Part shown: positions 45,959 through 57,732 of the stretch, one piece after another
How the letters are laid out: every line of letters begins with the position of its first letter
How positions within the stretch are numbered: the stretch's first letter is position 1
Source: Tetraselmis striata
Lineage: Eukaryota > Chlorophyta > Chlorodendrophyceae > Chlorodendrales > Chlorodendraceae
Length of the DNA stretch: 64,000 bases
Direction of reading: 5' to 3'
NCBI GenBank assembly: GCA_006384855.1
Contig: VCJN01003051.1
Location: forward strand, 62,001-126,000
Notes under the pieces: model-generated
Seen by the model: the letters and a program-made list of their open reading frames with translations, nothing else
Database searches by the model: none
What the model was told of the DNA's origin: nothing
Program-made: the position numbers and the translations under genes

Positions 45959-48254
45959 ATGGCTGCCACTACATACTTGCACACGGCGCCCGCCGCGAGA
46001 GCTGCGCCAGGTGGAGCTGCGCACGCCTCTGCGCAGGTGGCTAGGCGTGGCATCCGCGCCCTCTCCCCATACCGCACCCCGAAGAGCGCCGGTGACCTCC
46101 TCGCCCTTTCCCTGCCCCTCCTTGCACCCCTCTGCCACCTCCCGTGCCGCTTGTGATGCCAAATGATCATTTCGTGGCGTGCATCTTCTCGGCTTTGTGC
46201 CTGCGTATCTTAGACTTGAACGGGCAGCCCACTCGACCTAATTCCAACTGATGCGAGGCTTTTACCGACTCAATACCTTGTTGGGGCGCGACCAGCTGTG
46301 CGCGCAGTGAGCACACATGTGAAGGCATCGCACGAGTCTCAGGAGGTGCCCCGTCCCGACGGCGCCCACCTCACCCGCCGCACCATGCTGCAAGTCGCGG
46401 CCCTCGCCCCGCAGCTGGCCTCCGCAGCCCGCGCAGGTGAACACATGCTTTACACCCCCAACAGCGCACATCGCCCGGCCCTCCCTGCTTGCCGTTGGAG
46501 TGGCGACAACGCACGCACAGTTGTACGCTGTTTTTGCTGCGATTTCTGGCCGCTGCTGAGTAGACCTGCGGGGCTGTGCGCGCCCTGCTGCCCTGCTTTG
46601 CCCGCTGTTCAGATGAAGTCCCGCTGACTGTAGTGAGCGATGGCACGGATGACTTCAGCATTGCGATTCCGAAAGGTGCGGGGGTGATATTCTGTGCATG
46701 CCACAGGCGGTTAACAGCATTCTGCCTGTGACCTGCCGAAGTCACAGCGTCGGTCTCAGTGTGCTGAGGCACCGAGGCTGCACATGCACCACCATCATGG
46801 CCATGCTGCGCCTCGGCGGTAATCGTAAAAGTGAAAAAAACGCAAATGTCTGTTACTGTTGATGTCGTGCTGCAAGCATATGGGGCGTCACAGGCAGCGC
46901 TATAGGGGACGTGTGCCTTCAGGGTCCTCACCGTGATCTCGTGTTGATGCATTCACACCGCAGATTGGTCTTCCGGCGAGGGCAACCTGGAGGCCGCCAA
47001 CGCGATGGCTGCGAGCCGGAGAGCGTTGGCATGGTCCGCCCACCACCCTATCCACTTCCTCTGCCTCCCCGCCCCATCTCTCCACGCCAGCTGTGCTAAA
47101 TAAGTACTTGGGAATTGGGTAGCTCCATTTGGAGGCGGGTTGGCGAAACGTCACCTCATCACGCGACAACTTCCCCCTCACTTCCCCTTTTAAACAACGC
47201 AAGAGTGGTCGAGTCCCGTTTCAGACGTATGCGGGGCGATCAAGTGCACTTAAGTGGCAAGGGAACGTGGAGCAAAGGAAGCAACGCAACAATGGCCGGG
47301 TGACATGCGGGTTAGTGACATTTCATACCCGACCTGAGGCGGTTGATGTCGGCATGCGCAGGTTCCCCGGGGGCAACCCGGAGCCGGTGAACATCACGCT
47401 TGTCATCACCAACAGCTCGCCGGATTTCACCAAGCTGGGCTCCTTTGGGACGGCAGAGGACTTCGGGACCAACCTCGTCAACTCCATGGACCGGTCGTAC
47501 CTCAAGAGGGCGCCCAAATGGGCGAGGAGGGACGTGAAGGACGAGGACATTCAGGTGAGGGGCATTGTGAAAGCGCCGCGTGCGGTTCACACTCGCTATA
47601 CGCCCCGGCGTACGCCCCTTCTCTCATGTGTTTTAAAACTCGGAATAAATAGATGGCGGCCGTCTCGGGAACAGACAGCAATGTCAATGCCCCCGTGTAT
47701 GTCACACTTTGGGTTCGCCGTTTATTATTGTTGTTGACCTTACTCAAACATGCGATTCACTCAATACACATCTCTTCATCTGATATATGTATTATACCTA
47801 CCTAATACCTACATATCATGTCCATTATCATATCTATCCGATTATCTACATCATTTTTGGCATCAATCAGAATGCACCAGAAGCATACAATGGATCCCCC
47901 GACACGATGATGGTACGGAACGACCCATTAGTTGACCCGCGAACTCAAATAGAAATGTTGGGGCATTTTCTCAACTGCCATTGTTTGAGCCCCTGCCGCC
48001 TGGTTTGGTGTGGTATCCAGACGGCGCATCTGATCAAGACGGGCACGCTGAAGGACAGCTACAAGATCGAGTACACCGTGCAGAACGCCAACGTGCAGAA
48101 GTACCTGTTCAGCCTCGTGTCGCTGGGCTTCAACGGGCGCTACAACCGCGTGTACACCATCACCGCGCAGTGCCCCGAGGCGCAGGCGGACGAGTTCCGG
48201 GCGCTGTTCGAGGCGGTGTTCAAGAGCTTCACTTTCCCCGCCGTGAAATACTGA
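45959..48254 (+). CDS. PsbP-domain protein, thylakoid lumen
   Basis: Lumenal protein of the PsbP-like/PPD family, associated with photosystem assembly or stability. Six exons: 45959-46091, 46308-46436, 46613-46675, 46964-47033, 47362-47554, 48021-48254; phases 1,1,1,2,0; 273 aa. Exon 1 is a plastid transit peptide (MAATTYLHTAPAARA). Exon 2 has a twin-arginine lumen signal, LTRRTMLQVAALAPQLASAARA|D. The PsbP fold is recognisable in DDFSIAIPKDWSSGEGN, VNITLVITNSSPDFTKLGSFG, FGTNLVNSMDRSY, KIEYTVQNANVQKYLFSLVSL and NRVYTITAQCPEAQADEF. It ends SFTFPAVKY. Exon 3 is only 63 nt. The subgroup (PPD1-7, PPL) cannot be fixed without a tree. The gene converges with the rhodanese gene; both ends have TGTAA motifs. 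Confidence 0.9.
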
Positions 48255-48307
48255 CCGTGCCCACTGTTGGCATCGATACTTGTCATCGGCATTTCGGCCC
48301 CCGGTTG

Positions 48308-48318
48308 TGTAATTGTAA
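48308..48318 (+). terminator. Probable TGTAA poly(A) signals of the PsbP-domain gene
   Basis: Two TGTAA words, at 48308-48312 and 48314-48318, 54 nt after the stop. Confidence 0.55.
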
Positions 48319-48961
48319 CGCTTTCAGCGCAGCATTCCTTTCGTTCGCCCTCCGCCACATTGGACTGCAGCGCGCAGCGGCAGACGCATGAGGTGGGTCT
48401 GACATCACCTTGCGGGTGTGTCCCGAGTTCCATGCCGGTGGGAGCCAATCAGGACCCGTGTAGGTGTAAGTGGGGTCATCGCTCCACCAAGATCAGACGG
48501 CGCGACAGGGCTGTGGGTGGCGCAACACAGCACCTTAACCGTATGTAGCTTCCTTGCTCTATGAGGGTGATATAGGCCGACCGCCGTTCGTGTCGAGGAG
48601 TTCCGGCCGCCGTTTGAGGGCTACACATACCTCATCATAAAATACCAATCGTGCCCAGCGCCGTCATGCCAACTCGTCTTCAACGCGTACCCCCTCCCCT
48701 TCCCCAATATGTGATGTAATTTGAGCGCTCGCAGCGGATCATTCCTTGCGTACACCCGCCACGAATGTGAATTGCACAGTCACCACATCCGCAAAAGTGA
48801 CCCCCTCCCCCTGCGGCCCAACAGTGAAGGGCGGTGTAACACATGGGATGCTGACAACAAAGGCGGTCGATCGGGACCCCCCATGCGCGGCAAACATCAA
48901 CCCACATGCTAAGGAACGTGCGCAGATCGGCGCTAGCGTACACAGCATCAGCACGCACGTC
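48319..48961. other. Convergent spacer
   Basis: Between the PsbP-domain and rhodanese genes; no gene seen. Confidence 0.5.
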
Positions 48962-48966
48962 TTACA
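48962..48966 (-). terminator. Probable TGTAA poly(A) signal of the rhodanese gene
   Basis: TTACA on +, i.e. TGTAA on the minus strand, about 40 nt after the stop codon at 49006. Confidence 0.55.
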
Positions 48967-49005
48967 CAATTATAAGGTCAGTGGGGTAGGGTGGGGCGGG
49001 ACCGC

Positions 49006-50393
49006 TTAGAAGCTGTCCCAGAAGTCGCCGGCGGAGCGATCCTGGTTGGCAAAGCCGGCGCCCGAGGAGTGGATGCCGCACGAGTCGCCAGAGCCAAGGC
49101 GGTCGTAGCTGCTAAAGTTCTCGGCGTACTCGCCAAACACGCGGCGGCGCAGGTTGTAGTCAAAGGTGCGGAACCACATCTTGAAGCCGCCCTTGATGCC
49201 GACGATGTTCTCGTAGCCGTCCTCGTACATGGTCTCCAGCGCGTCGATGGCGTGGGTGCGGCCGTCCATGTCGGCGACCATGATCTTGGTCTCCTTGTTG
49301 GGCACCTTCTTGCGGAACTCCTCCAGCCAGTTCTCGTTGATGGTGGTGTCGATCTCCATCTTGCCGTCCACAAAGCGCTTCTTGTCAAACGCCCACGGCA
49401 CGTGCACCGAGTCCCGGACGGCGCCGATGTCGCGCAGGCGCGCCGACCGGATGTCCAGCCAGATGTACCCCGCCTCCTTCCACAGAACCTGCGGCACAGC
49501 ACCAATGCCAACCCCCTCACTTCAGCCACATCCAACAAAGCCACATACACACTTTCCAAATGCAGACGCACGTCGACACCCACATCAAGTGCATCCGCAT
49601 CATCGACCAACAGGATCCCTGCACACCAACAACGCTTCCGAAAGATGGATGGAAATACTCGTGTCTCAGCCCCCGCAATTGCCTGCACGCCCCGCTACCG
49701 CAGGTGCCCGTGTGCATGCGCACCCCTGTGCGCCGCTTGAACGACGTCAGAGCACAGGATGGCAGACATTTGTCCCACTACACGACACTCACTGGATAAT
49801 CATCGGATCTGCGGCTGAACTATGTATCCCAATCCATACATGAGTATGGAGGGCGACCTGCGGGGTTGAATGATGCTCCAGCCCCGATAGTTTCATGCAG
49901 ATGGTAGTGTCTCCCTCCCTCTCAGTCTGCCCAATGTAAATACCACCTACTGCCACCTCCTCACACAGCTGCCACTGGTACCTCCTAATCATTGCCGATG
50001 CAGGAGCCGCGTCATCGGCCTGCATGTCGCTGTCATAACCCGGCGGCTGTGGATGTGGAGGCAAGGGCGAGCGGGCCGGCCGCGCACCATCGCCTCCTCC
50101 ACGTTGGCGACGCCCTCGTCCGGGAACTTGGCGAGCGTCTCCGCGATGAAGTCCTTGTTGGGCCACTGCTTGAGCGTGGGGTCCTCCTCCTCAAACTCAG
50201 GCATCTCAAAGTCCATGGCCACGCGTGTCAGAGTGGAGTCGCGCCGGCAGGTCTTGCCAGTGGGGTGCGGCACCTGGCGCTGGCGATGGCGAGGGGCCGG
50301 AGCGGCGCGAGCGGAGGGGCGAGCCGGGCGCGCGGCGGCGGCGGAGCCGACGCCGGCGACGGAAGCGCAGGTGCGGAGGGAGGTGGCAGCCAT
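49006..50393 (-). CDS. Plastid rhodanese-domain protein lacking the catalytic cysteine
   Basis: Two minus-strand exons, 50393-50088 and 49488-49006, joined in phase 0 (GCGATG|GTGCGC, CCGCAG acceptor), 262 aa. The N-terminus is an Ala/Arg/Ser-rich plastid transit peptide (MAATSLRTCASVAGVGSAA). The rhodanese fold shows as WKEAGYIWLDIRSARLRDIG, GAVRDSVHVPW, and ENIVGIKGGFKMW. The active-site loop reads IMVADMDGRTHAIDAL: Asp-Met-Asp stands where active sulfurtransferases have Cys at the start of the six-residue loop. The protein is therefore probably a non-enzymatic rhodanese-like protein. A 60-residue tail after the domain (NLRRRVFGEYAENFSSYDRL) is rich in Gly, Ser and Asp and of unknown role. 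The start is the first ATG of the frame with a plausible transit peptide. Confidence 0.85.
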
Positions 50394-51455
50394 ATTGGCG
50401 GAAAAAAGCAAACAAACAGGGGCTTCCGACAATGTTGTCAGAGGGGTTCCGCGGCTGCGTTGGGTGTTGTGAGCGCTCGCCAAATTCTGCCAACTCAGAT
50501 GGGAGTCGGTGGGGAATTCGCCTGGCTGGGCTTGCTTCGCGATCCTTCCGCACGATGCTGCGCTAGGGCGGCGGTGGGCTTTCGACCGTCACCCTTGTCG
50601 GGCGATCGGATTTACGGCGGAATTTGTGGCTTGAGCGGATAACGGGATAAGTGCTGGCCTGTTCATGGTCTAAGAAAGCGTTATCAACACGGACACGGAT
50701 GATCATATCGATGTAAACTACACGAATTAAAACACATAGATGTATGGGATACGAGGATTTGAAACGGTGCACAGCTGGCGCGTGCCTGGCGCCTTACCGC
50801 CTACCGTCGTACCTTGTATTTGTAGGCGGCAAGTTGTGAGTACAACAGTACCAGGAACGGTAGTTTATGTCAAAATAGTGTACACTGCGAAAGTAGCCTA
50901 CAAATTGCATGTCATACACGATACGAGATACTGCATACAGGTACACAGCTCCAGTATTCGCGTACAGTATTACTCGCGCGCCGCTGCCGCATCGCCTCGT
51001 CAGCTCATCAGCCGGCGGGCAATCGAATGCGATGCTGTGGGGCTTATCATCAAAAGCCGTCGCGCGGCAGGCCGTTCGCCCCCTCCGCCCAGTCCGCCCA
51101 AACAGGCGTCCAATACAAAGCGCGCGGGCGCGCAGGAACGACAGTTCATGTTGGCTGGTTTTTTAACTTTTTGGTTACAGGGAGAGCATGTTGGCTGGTT
51201 CGTCCGTCGCCCGATCAACTTCCGCAGTCAGCATCGGCAGATATGATGCATTGCTCGTGGTCGCGCGAAAATGAGTGTTCGCGTCGTGCGCTGTGACGGC
51301 CTGCCTGCAAGCTTCTCCCCTGCCTGCCGTGCCTCGCGTCGGAACACCGTCAAGCCACCGCCAGGTACAAGGTGTAAAGCAGGGGATAGACAGTAAGTAA
51401 AAAAAGTTAAAAAAAGTCAGCGGGGACCCGACCGGGACGGATCCCAGTCACCGCC
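50394..51455. other. Divergent promoter region between rhodanese and DUF6816-like genes
   Basis: About 1.06 kb with no supported gene. It should hold both promoters. A near-repeat of CATGTTGGCTGG occurs at about 51147 and 51187. Confidence 0.45.
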
Positions 51456-54384
51456 ATGTTGACCCTGCAAGTCGGCCCCAAGCCGACCGCGACCGCGTGC
51501 AGAGGGACGGGGCGGCGCGTTGGACGCCGCCGCCGCACTCGCTGCACCGCGGTCAGGAGCAACACGCCCCTCTCCGACACCGGCAGCACGTCTGGGCACG
51601 GAGGGAGCGGAAAGGGCCGGGCGAGCCCATCACCCGTCGCCAGCAGCAGGCGGGCGGCTCTGCAGGCGGGTGCGGCGCTGCTGCTGTCCGCGCCGTTGTC
51701 GCTGCCGGCCAAGGTAGGGCCGTGCCTGCTCGCTTGCGGCACGGCCAGGCACTCGGAACGCTACCTTTGGCTGTGTCCTGGGCCTTCTCCCTCTCGCCTC
51801 TCAGCCCTGATGCTTTCGACAGACAAACCCAGGGAGCGCTGGAGGCTGATGCTGGCGGTGATTCCGATGCCGATGCGCGTCGCTGATTCCTGTTCGCTCA
51901 CCGCTGGATAGGCCAGTTACGCACCAGCAGCGGTAGATCGGGCATGGGAGGCTTTCGGGGGCGGGCCCGGCGACCTCTACTTTCCGGAGGTTTTCCTTGG
52001 TGAGTGGACCGTCAACTCCACACTCGTGTCCCTGGAGACGCCGCTCGGGGAGGATTTCGTCCCCAACATGAAGGTATCCCCACTGGGCGGCCTTGCTCTG
52101 GATCCCCTGCCCCTACTGGTGACTGCCAGCAGCGGTAGGGCAGCCGCATGCTGCCCTGCGGGGCCTCCCTTGTGTGAAGCTCATTGAGACGAGGTGGGTG
52201 GGCAATACTGCGCAGGTCGTCCAGAGGGCAAAGCAGGAGGATCTGAACAACACCATCAGCTACGCGTCGATGTTTGTGATGAACAGCGACGGTAAGGTTG
52301 TGTTTGATCGGAAATACAACACTGCCGCGCTGCTCAAGTGCGTATCCCCTCCCCCCCCCCCCCCCCCCCACCCCTTGCGATTAGCCACCTCTGCCGCCGC
52401 GCGTGCTCCCTGCCACCCCATGCATGCCGGACGTGCTCTGATCGCCCCTCAGACATGATTAGCCCGCACCTTACACGCTCGCTAGGGGGGCCACCGAGAC
52501 GGCCGCTGATGGTGTTTGTTGTGCGGGTGGGCATGGCAGGTTCTACATGGGGGACAGCATGTCGCTGGACGACCGGATCAGCTGGGACATCAACAACCCC
52601 AATGACATCCGGATCTCGCTGCCAGGTACAGTGCCGTGCCCCCGACCGCCGGCTCCCCGCCCGCTTCATCAATAAGTTGTCCGTCACCCACGCCGGAGCC
52701 ACCTGCCTACGGCTCTGAACCGCCTGGCGCACGCTTGGCGTGCGCAACAGGCGGAACGGTCATCGAGTCGCGGACAACGCGGCGGTCGCAAATCACCTAC
52801 GAGGCGGAGTCCCGCACGGAGACCAGCGAGTTTCTGCGCCAGGTGCCCCCCCCCCGCCCCCCCATTTTTTCCTTCGGGCTGCCTGTACCTGGACATGGTC
52901 CGCCATATCCCACTCTATCCTGGACGCTTGCCGTAGTATTGATTGCATTGGCTGCAGTGGGCAAAGTGGGAAGTTCTCTGTCCACATGGCGGCGATGATT
53001 ATTTCCCGTAACCACGCTTTGGGTTTGCTATACATCATCGTTGTCTATAAAGTACTCCCCCCCCTGCAATTGCAAAGAGAGAAAAACTACGCCCGTCTGA
53101 AAATACATGAGAATAAGCCACAAATACAGCACAGAATCTCCAACCTAATGTTGCAAACAGTGCATAGTTTCTGCGACTACCCGCAAAACCAACCAAACCC
53201 TTTGATTGCATGGCGGAGGGCAGGTACATTTTAAAATATCAGGGATGGCGGGCCCGTGATCGGCAGGCCGGTGAGAACCGCGAATGCTTGGTAATCCGTC
53301 TAGGCTCCTGACAAGGCAGTGACGCATGCATGCCCTCTGACACGGACGTGTTGCCGTGCGCCGCGGCAGATGTACGACACGTCGGAGTCCTCCACGAACA
53401 AAGTGAAGGCCAGCCAGTGCTTCACAAAATACAAGTGGCGGAGCCGGGAGGCGGCCAACGGCGGCCCGGTGATCGTGGCCACCCAGGTATCCCTCCAGCG
53501 GGCGCAATGCCGCCGCAGCTGGCGGCGTGGCTTTCCGGTTCTGCCCCCCTGCCGGCGGAAATCGGCATGGCTATTGAGAGTCTCAGCATGGGGTCGATCA
53601 AAGACTCGGATCAGATGGGGTGGGCAGGTATAAAGGTCAGATCATCTTCTCGCAGGTGGATCTTCTCTTGTGTGTATCGCCGCCTAAAGAGTTTATCTTT
53701 AGGTGTTGATTTACCATGTACATCAGACTCTTGACGATGCATGAAGTAGGGCCTTGATTCACCTGATGCATCAATCAAACAGCCCTATGGATTAATCGAT
53801 TAATCAATGGGTTAAGTGGATTAAACAAAGTAGCGTTCTTTAAGGAAGAGCCGGTTCATCGTACTGTAGCCTCGTTTTGGGTTTTCTATAAATATTTCTA
53901 ACCCCCTTTCTGCCCAGAGGCAGGAAAAGAATATACATCTGGAAACATATCAGAATATATCACGAAAACTGAACAGATATCCTGGCTGATGTCGCAAGGC
54001 GGCTCATTTTTTTGGGTTCCTGCAAACACGGTTACATGGCATGATCTGCATCGATGTCGTTAGAACCTGCGTGGATTTAGCGCTGTACAGACCTGATCTA
54101 AACCTGATCCCAACCTGATCTAAATCGTTGGACTGCCACTCTATGTATCCTGACGCTTGATCGCTCGGTCGTGACCCTGGAAGCTGATCGCGGTCGTACG
54201 CATGATGGTCGCCCCAGACTGAGAGGCGCCGCCGCTGCGCGGTGCGCCGCAGGTGGTCAGCGACTACCTCACACCCTCCGACGGGGAGGAGAAGATGATC
54301 CAGGCGATGAATAAGCCCGTGGTCATCTACACATACAAGATGAGCTTCTTCCCGGTCGATGCTCCGATTGGAAACGCCAGCTGA
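51456..54384 (+). CDS. DUF6816-like plastid/lumen protein
   Basis: Function unknown; conserved in cyanobacteria and plastids. Seven exons: 51456-51713, 51912-52073, 52216-52337, 52540-52625, 52751-52842, 53370-53486, 54253-54384; phases 0,0,2,1,0,0; 322 aa. Exon 1 encodes a plastid transit peptide followed by SSRRAALQAGAALLLSAP, a twin-arginine-style lumen signal. The mature part begins near ASYAPAAVDRAWEAF and has FLGEWTVNSTLVSLETPLG, VVQRAKQEDLNNTISYA, DRKYNTAALLKFYMGD, NNPNDIRISLPGGTVIESR and KASQCFTKYKWR. These match the pattern of DUF6816 (a lipocalin-like beta-rich fold is plausible). Introns 3 and 5 carry C runs 13 and 3 nt after their donors. The family name is from memory of its pattern and should be checked. 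Confidence 0.75.
52351..52369. repeat. Poly-C in DUF6816-like intron 3
   Basis: 19 C, 13 nt after the donor at 52338. Confidence 0.95.
52846..52863. repeat. C-rich run in DUF6816-like intron 5
   Basis: Seventeen C with one G, starting 3 nt after the donor at 52843. Confidence 0.95.
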
Positions 54385-54726
54385 GGCGCATGCGGGGCGG
54401 CGATGCTGTGTTCCCGCCATGCTGGGGGATATCGATGACGAACCTATGACAAAATGGGATAATGGGACGACACACCTATGCAAAGAAATGTCGTATTACA
54501 ATCAAATACATTCGGATGCGGCATCCGGGGGCGTGCGCCTTGAGATTGTAGTAAGATAAGCTTCCAAGCATGCAAGACGACGCTGTCAGACTGTGCGGCA
54601 TCAATGGCGACATGCGCTTAGATGTACAACTTCGAGATATATGGAAGAGGAAGAAACGCAATAAATAAAATAAGTAAATAGCATCCATCTCAGTGTTTCA
54701 TTTCATTGCCAGGATATTGGGAAGAC

Positions 54727-54729
<3 letters not shown>

Positions 54730-54757
<28 letters not shown>

Positions 54758-54768
54758 GGGGGGGGGCG
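54730..54768. repeat. Long poly-G tract
   Basis: About 37 G with one C interruption. Confidence 0.95.
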
Positions 54769-54989
54769 CTAAATGGGGATTCATTCTGTGTGCATGTCAT
54801 AGTTGCCTTCCCTGTTCTCGGTACCAGTACGAGTACCAACTAGCAGGCAGCAGCAGCAGATAGTTTTCTACTTCAGTAGTCTGAAAAGCCCCCGGACAGG
54901 CCCCTGCGGCGCCATCGGGTGCCATCAAGACTGTGAGTATTATTTTGATATGCCCCCCCGGAAGGGCTTTTTCGGTCGTCATCGCACGA

Positions 54990-55350
54990 TCCGAGGATCA
55001 TCGATGTTGACAAACACTGGTCGAAGCAGGTGATCAACTGGTCCACTGGAGTGTAAGTGAGCCCATCTGGCTTATAGGCAAATAAGCCTGATGATAATGT
55101 ATTCGTATTAATAGTGCAGTATAAATTACGGCTACTGCAGAAATGATGGAATGTACTGGTACTATCAAGTGACCCCTGCTGAGTTCCGCCGTCACCTGTC
55201 GCGCACACGGCGGGGGCTGTTGCAGCGGGTCTCGGCTTGCGTGCATGGTACCCTGGGCGGCATTCTCTCTGCCGGTGTGCAGATGGCCAAGTCTGATGCG
55301 TGTGCTCGTGCCCACTCTGCGTCTTCTCATGTTGCTGCTTCCACCCCGCA
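54990..55350 (+). pseudogene. Possible spliced gene remnant
   Basis: A frame ending RIIDVDKHWSKQVINWSTGV meets a consensus donor (GTAAGTGAGC, about 55053). A consensus acceptor (GGCTACTGCAG, near 55139) is followed by NDGMYWYYQVTPAEFRRHLSR. The two join in frame. No family is recognised; there is no clear start or further exons. Confidence 0.3.
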
Positions 55351-55356
55351 GTGGCT

Positions 55357-55432
55357 GTAGAGGACCTTTCTGATTGCCCTTTTCTTTGGTGATTTCCGAT
55401 ATCGCCTTCTGCTGCTAGCTCATGTAATTATT
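55357..55432 (+). mobile_element. Short interspersed element, copy 4
   Basis: About 97% identical by eye to copy 1 over 75 bp. No target duplication is obvious immediately at its ends; TATCAAGTGAC occurs after it (about 55432) and at about 55165, which may be chance. Confidence 0.75.
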
Positions 55433-56127
55433 ATCAAGTGACATATACTGGACCTGCACAGCAAGACAGGTGTGAGGCATGTGAAGACATGCCTCATATA
55501 ACACTCCATCAAACACACCCAGATTTCTGACAGGTGTCCGACTGAACCTGAATAGCCTTTTAGATATTGGACCCAGATCAAGAAGCATGAGAAATGGACA
55601 GATGAGCAGATGGAGCATGCCCCTAGCAAGGGCATTCTGCAGATGAGAATATAATGGGACAATTCTCATCATTTGTAATTACAATATTCTGATCCCACAG
55701 ACTCTGTCCCAACAGCAAGCTCTGAATTCTCCGAACATCTAGAGGTTATGGCTAGCTGCACGACTCAAAGCTTCCACTGCGTCTAGCCTGCTGTTCAGTT
55801 CTTCGTGCCTGTGTGCCTGTGTGCCTGGAGCTGTGTGGTCGCCTACTTCGTGCCAGCTTTGTGCTTACTTTGTGCCAGCAGCTTCGCTGCTGAGGAGGGG
55901 AAACTGTGTGCCTCTCTAAAACGACTTGTCGAACCCCTGGCCAGCTCTCTCTCGGCAAAACTCGACCGTTCCCTACCTCAGAAGCGACCCAGCTCCGAGC
56001 TCTTCTGCCCCCTTCTCAGCCCCACTCAGCTCCACTCTCTGATTATGGCTGTGACAACCGATCGTCTCAACTTTGGCAAAGCTCCCCCTGTCTGTCTCTC
56101 CGACTGTGTACCTGACTCCCTTACATC

Positions 56128-57732
56128 ATGTCCCTCCCTGCCAAACTCAAGCTCAAGGAGGCCAAGTACCTGGAATTTCAGGAGGTCAATGATGCTCGCC
56201 TCCTCGTGATCTGGTGCATCTCTGTGAAGCGCCACATCCGCGGTGTTCCTGGGTACCGCAACATCTTCAGCGCCAATGACACCACTGTTGATGACGCGCA
56301 TCACAATGAAGCTGTCAGCTTTATGGCTTCCCTACTGCTAGATAATCAAGACAAGGGCATCGTGCTCAAGGCCGCTGATCGCGCCAATGAGACAGCAGGC
56401 GGACGTGCGACGCTCAAGGCCTTGCGGGAACTCCGCGCTTCATACCTTCCAGATGAACGTACCCTTCTCGCTCAATTGAAAGCGTCACTGAATGATGGTC
56501 AGAGTACTCATGAAAATCTCCTTGACTTCATGACCCGGCTGGAGGACCTGCAGATTGCCATCAAAGACTGTGGTGCGACTGTCTCGGATGACGACATGCT
56601 CGTATCCCTGCTCAACGGCATGCGCACTGAGGAGGCCACTATCCGAGCAGTGGTGAAGGGGGACCCCACTGTCACCACCTTCGAGCGGGCCAAGGCAAAG
56701 ATCAGGACTGTCCAAGACCACAGCATCAGTATGGAGCAACCTGGCGCTGCCTTTGCTGCCTTTGCGCCAACTTGGGCGACTTCCTACGCTGCCCTCCAAG
56801 CCCGCGTAACTGAGCTGGAAGCTGAGAAGAAGAAGGCTGAGGCTGCGACCCGCAAGTCCGAGGTAGACGAACTGAAGGCTATGGTGGCTGCAATGCAGTC
56901 CCAGCACAACGCTGGAGGCGGCGGCAGTGCACTGCGCTTCAATCCGCAGAACCGCCGCTGCTACAACTGCAATGCCATCGGACATTTGGCCCGTAACTGC
57001 CCCAAGCCCGACAAGAGGAAGACAGCAGGAGAAGGCCGCCCAAGGCTTGCACCTGGTTCAGAGGAGCCGCCCGCCAAGGAGTTTGGAGCACTGTCGTTCC
57101 ACATGGCGCTACTTGCCAGCGCCACACCTGAGCTCCCACCCATGCCGACTGACGCTTGGTCCGTGATGCCTACCAGCCGTCGCACCATGATCAGGGCAGC
57201 GCCGTCACCCCCGCTCAGCTCCCACAACCCGTTCGGTTCCCTCACCTTCTCCGATGACACCGCCGGCCCAGACGATGAGCCTACCCTCCTGGAGGAGCGC
57301 GAAATGCGAGACGCCATCGCCGCTGTGTCAGCTGAAGAACAAGCTATTGCTGCCGCCGTTGCGGCAGTCGCTGAGGAGGAAGCTGCAGAGCGTGCCGCCA
57401 TTGCTGAAGTTGCAGCCTTCATCGCAGCCGACCCTGTGGCCATGACTGTGGCCCGCACAAGCAAGGCGGCCATCCTGCCCAACGACGTTGCCATGCGCCG
57501 AGCTATCATCACAAATGATCCCACCCCATGGCCTGCTGACTGGCTGCACTCGGCCGCCCACCGCTCGGGTAAGGCACCAGTCCCGATGCCAACTGTGACG
57601 CACGCCGTGCCAGCTTCTCGCTTCAACGCGTCGATCAGCAGTGGCATGTCTTCTGACTGCAGCCGCCTGAGCGATCATGATCTCGGGTACGACAGCGCCG
57701 ATGATGAAGAAGCCATGCTGGTGGATTTCTAG
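56128..57732 (+). CDS. Ty1/copia-type retrotransposon gag
   Basis: Capsid-nucleocapsid protein of an LTR retrotransposon, 534 aa. The N-terminal half (MSLPAKLKLKEAKYLEF..., ASLLLDNQDKGIVLKAADRA, LRASYLPDERTLLAQLKASL, MLVSLLNGMRTEEATIRAVV) has the layout of the copia gag (UBN2/retrotran_gag) domain. A CCHC knuckle CYNCNAIGHLARNC lies at about 56959-57000, followed by a Lys-rich and then an Ala/Glu-rich tail. The frame is uninterrupted. It ends at a TAG (57730-57732), after which the same frame stays open into the methyltransferase ORF. Confidence 0.9.
   Translation: MSLPAKLKLKEAKYLEFQEVNDARLLVIWCISVKRHIRGVPGYRNIFSANDTTVDDAHHNEAVSFMASLLLDNQDKGIVLKAADRANETAGGRATLKALRELRASYLPDERTLLAQLKASLNDGQSTHENLLDFMTRLEDLQIAIKDCGATVSDDDMLVSLLNGMRTEEATIRAVVKGDPTVTTFERAKAKIRTVQDHSISMEQPGAAFAAFAPTWATSYAALQARVTELEAEKKKAEAATRKSEVDELKAMVAAMQSQHNAGGGGSALRFNPQNRRCYNCNAIGHLARNCPKPDKRKTAGEGRPRLAPGSEEPPAKEFGALSFHMALLASATPELPPMPTDAWSVMPTSRRTMIRAAPSPPLSSHNPFGSLTFSDDTAGPDDEPTLLEEREMRDAIAAVSAEEQAIAAAVAAVAEEEAAERAAIAEVAAFIAADPVAMTVARTSKAAILPNDVAMRRAIITNDPTPWPADWLHSAAHRSGKAPVPMPTVTHAVPASRFNASISSGMSSDCSRLSDHDLGYDSADDEEAMLVDF

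Larger units (their letters stand above)
54385..56127. other. Region between the DUF6816-like gene and the copia element
   Basis: Contains a long G tract (about 54730-54768), short-element copy 4, and possible exon remnants near 54990-55350. The 5' LTR and leader of the copia element should be in its right part (about 55.4-56.1 kb). No LTR pair or primer-binding site could be delimited because the 3' end of the element is missing. Confidence 0.4.

Noticed and set aside
55165..55445. TATCAAGTGAC direct repeats as target duplication of a larger insertion carrying short-element copy 4
   Set aside because: Only 11 nt shared, no matching element ends; could be chance.
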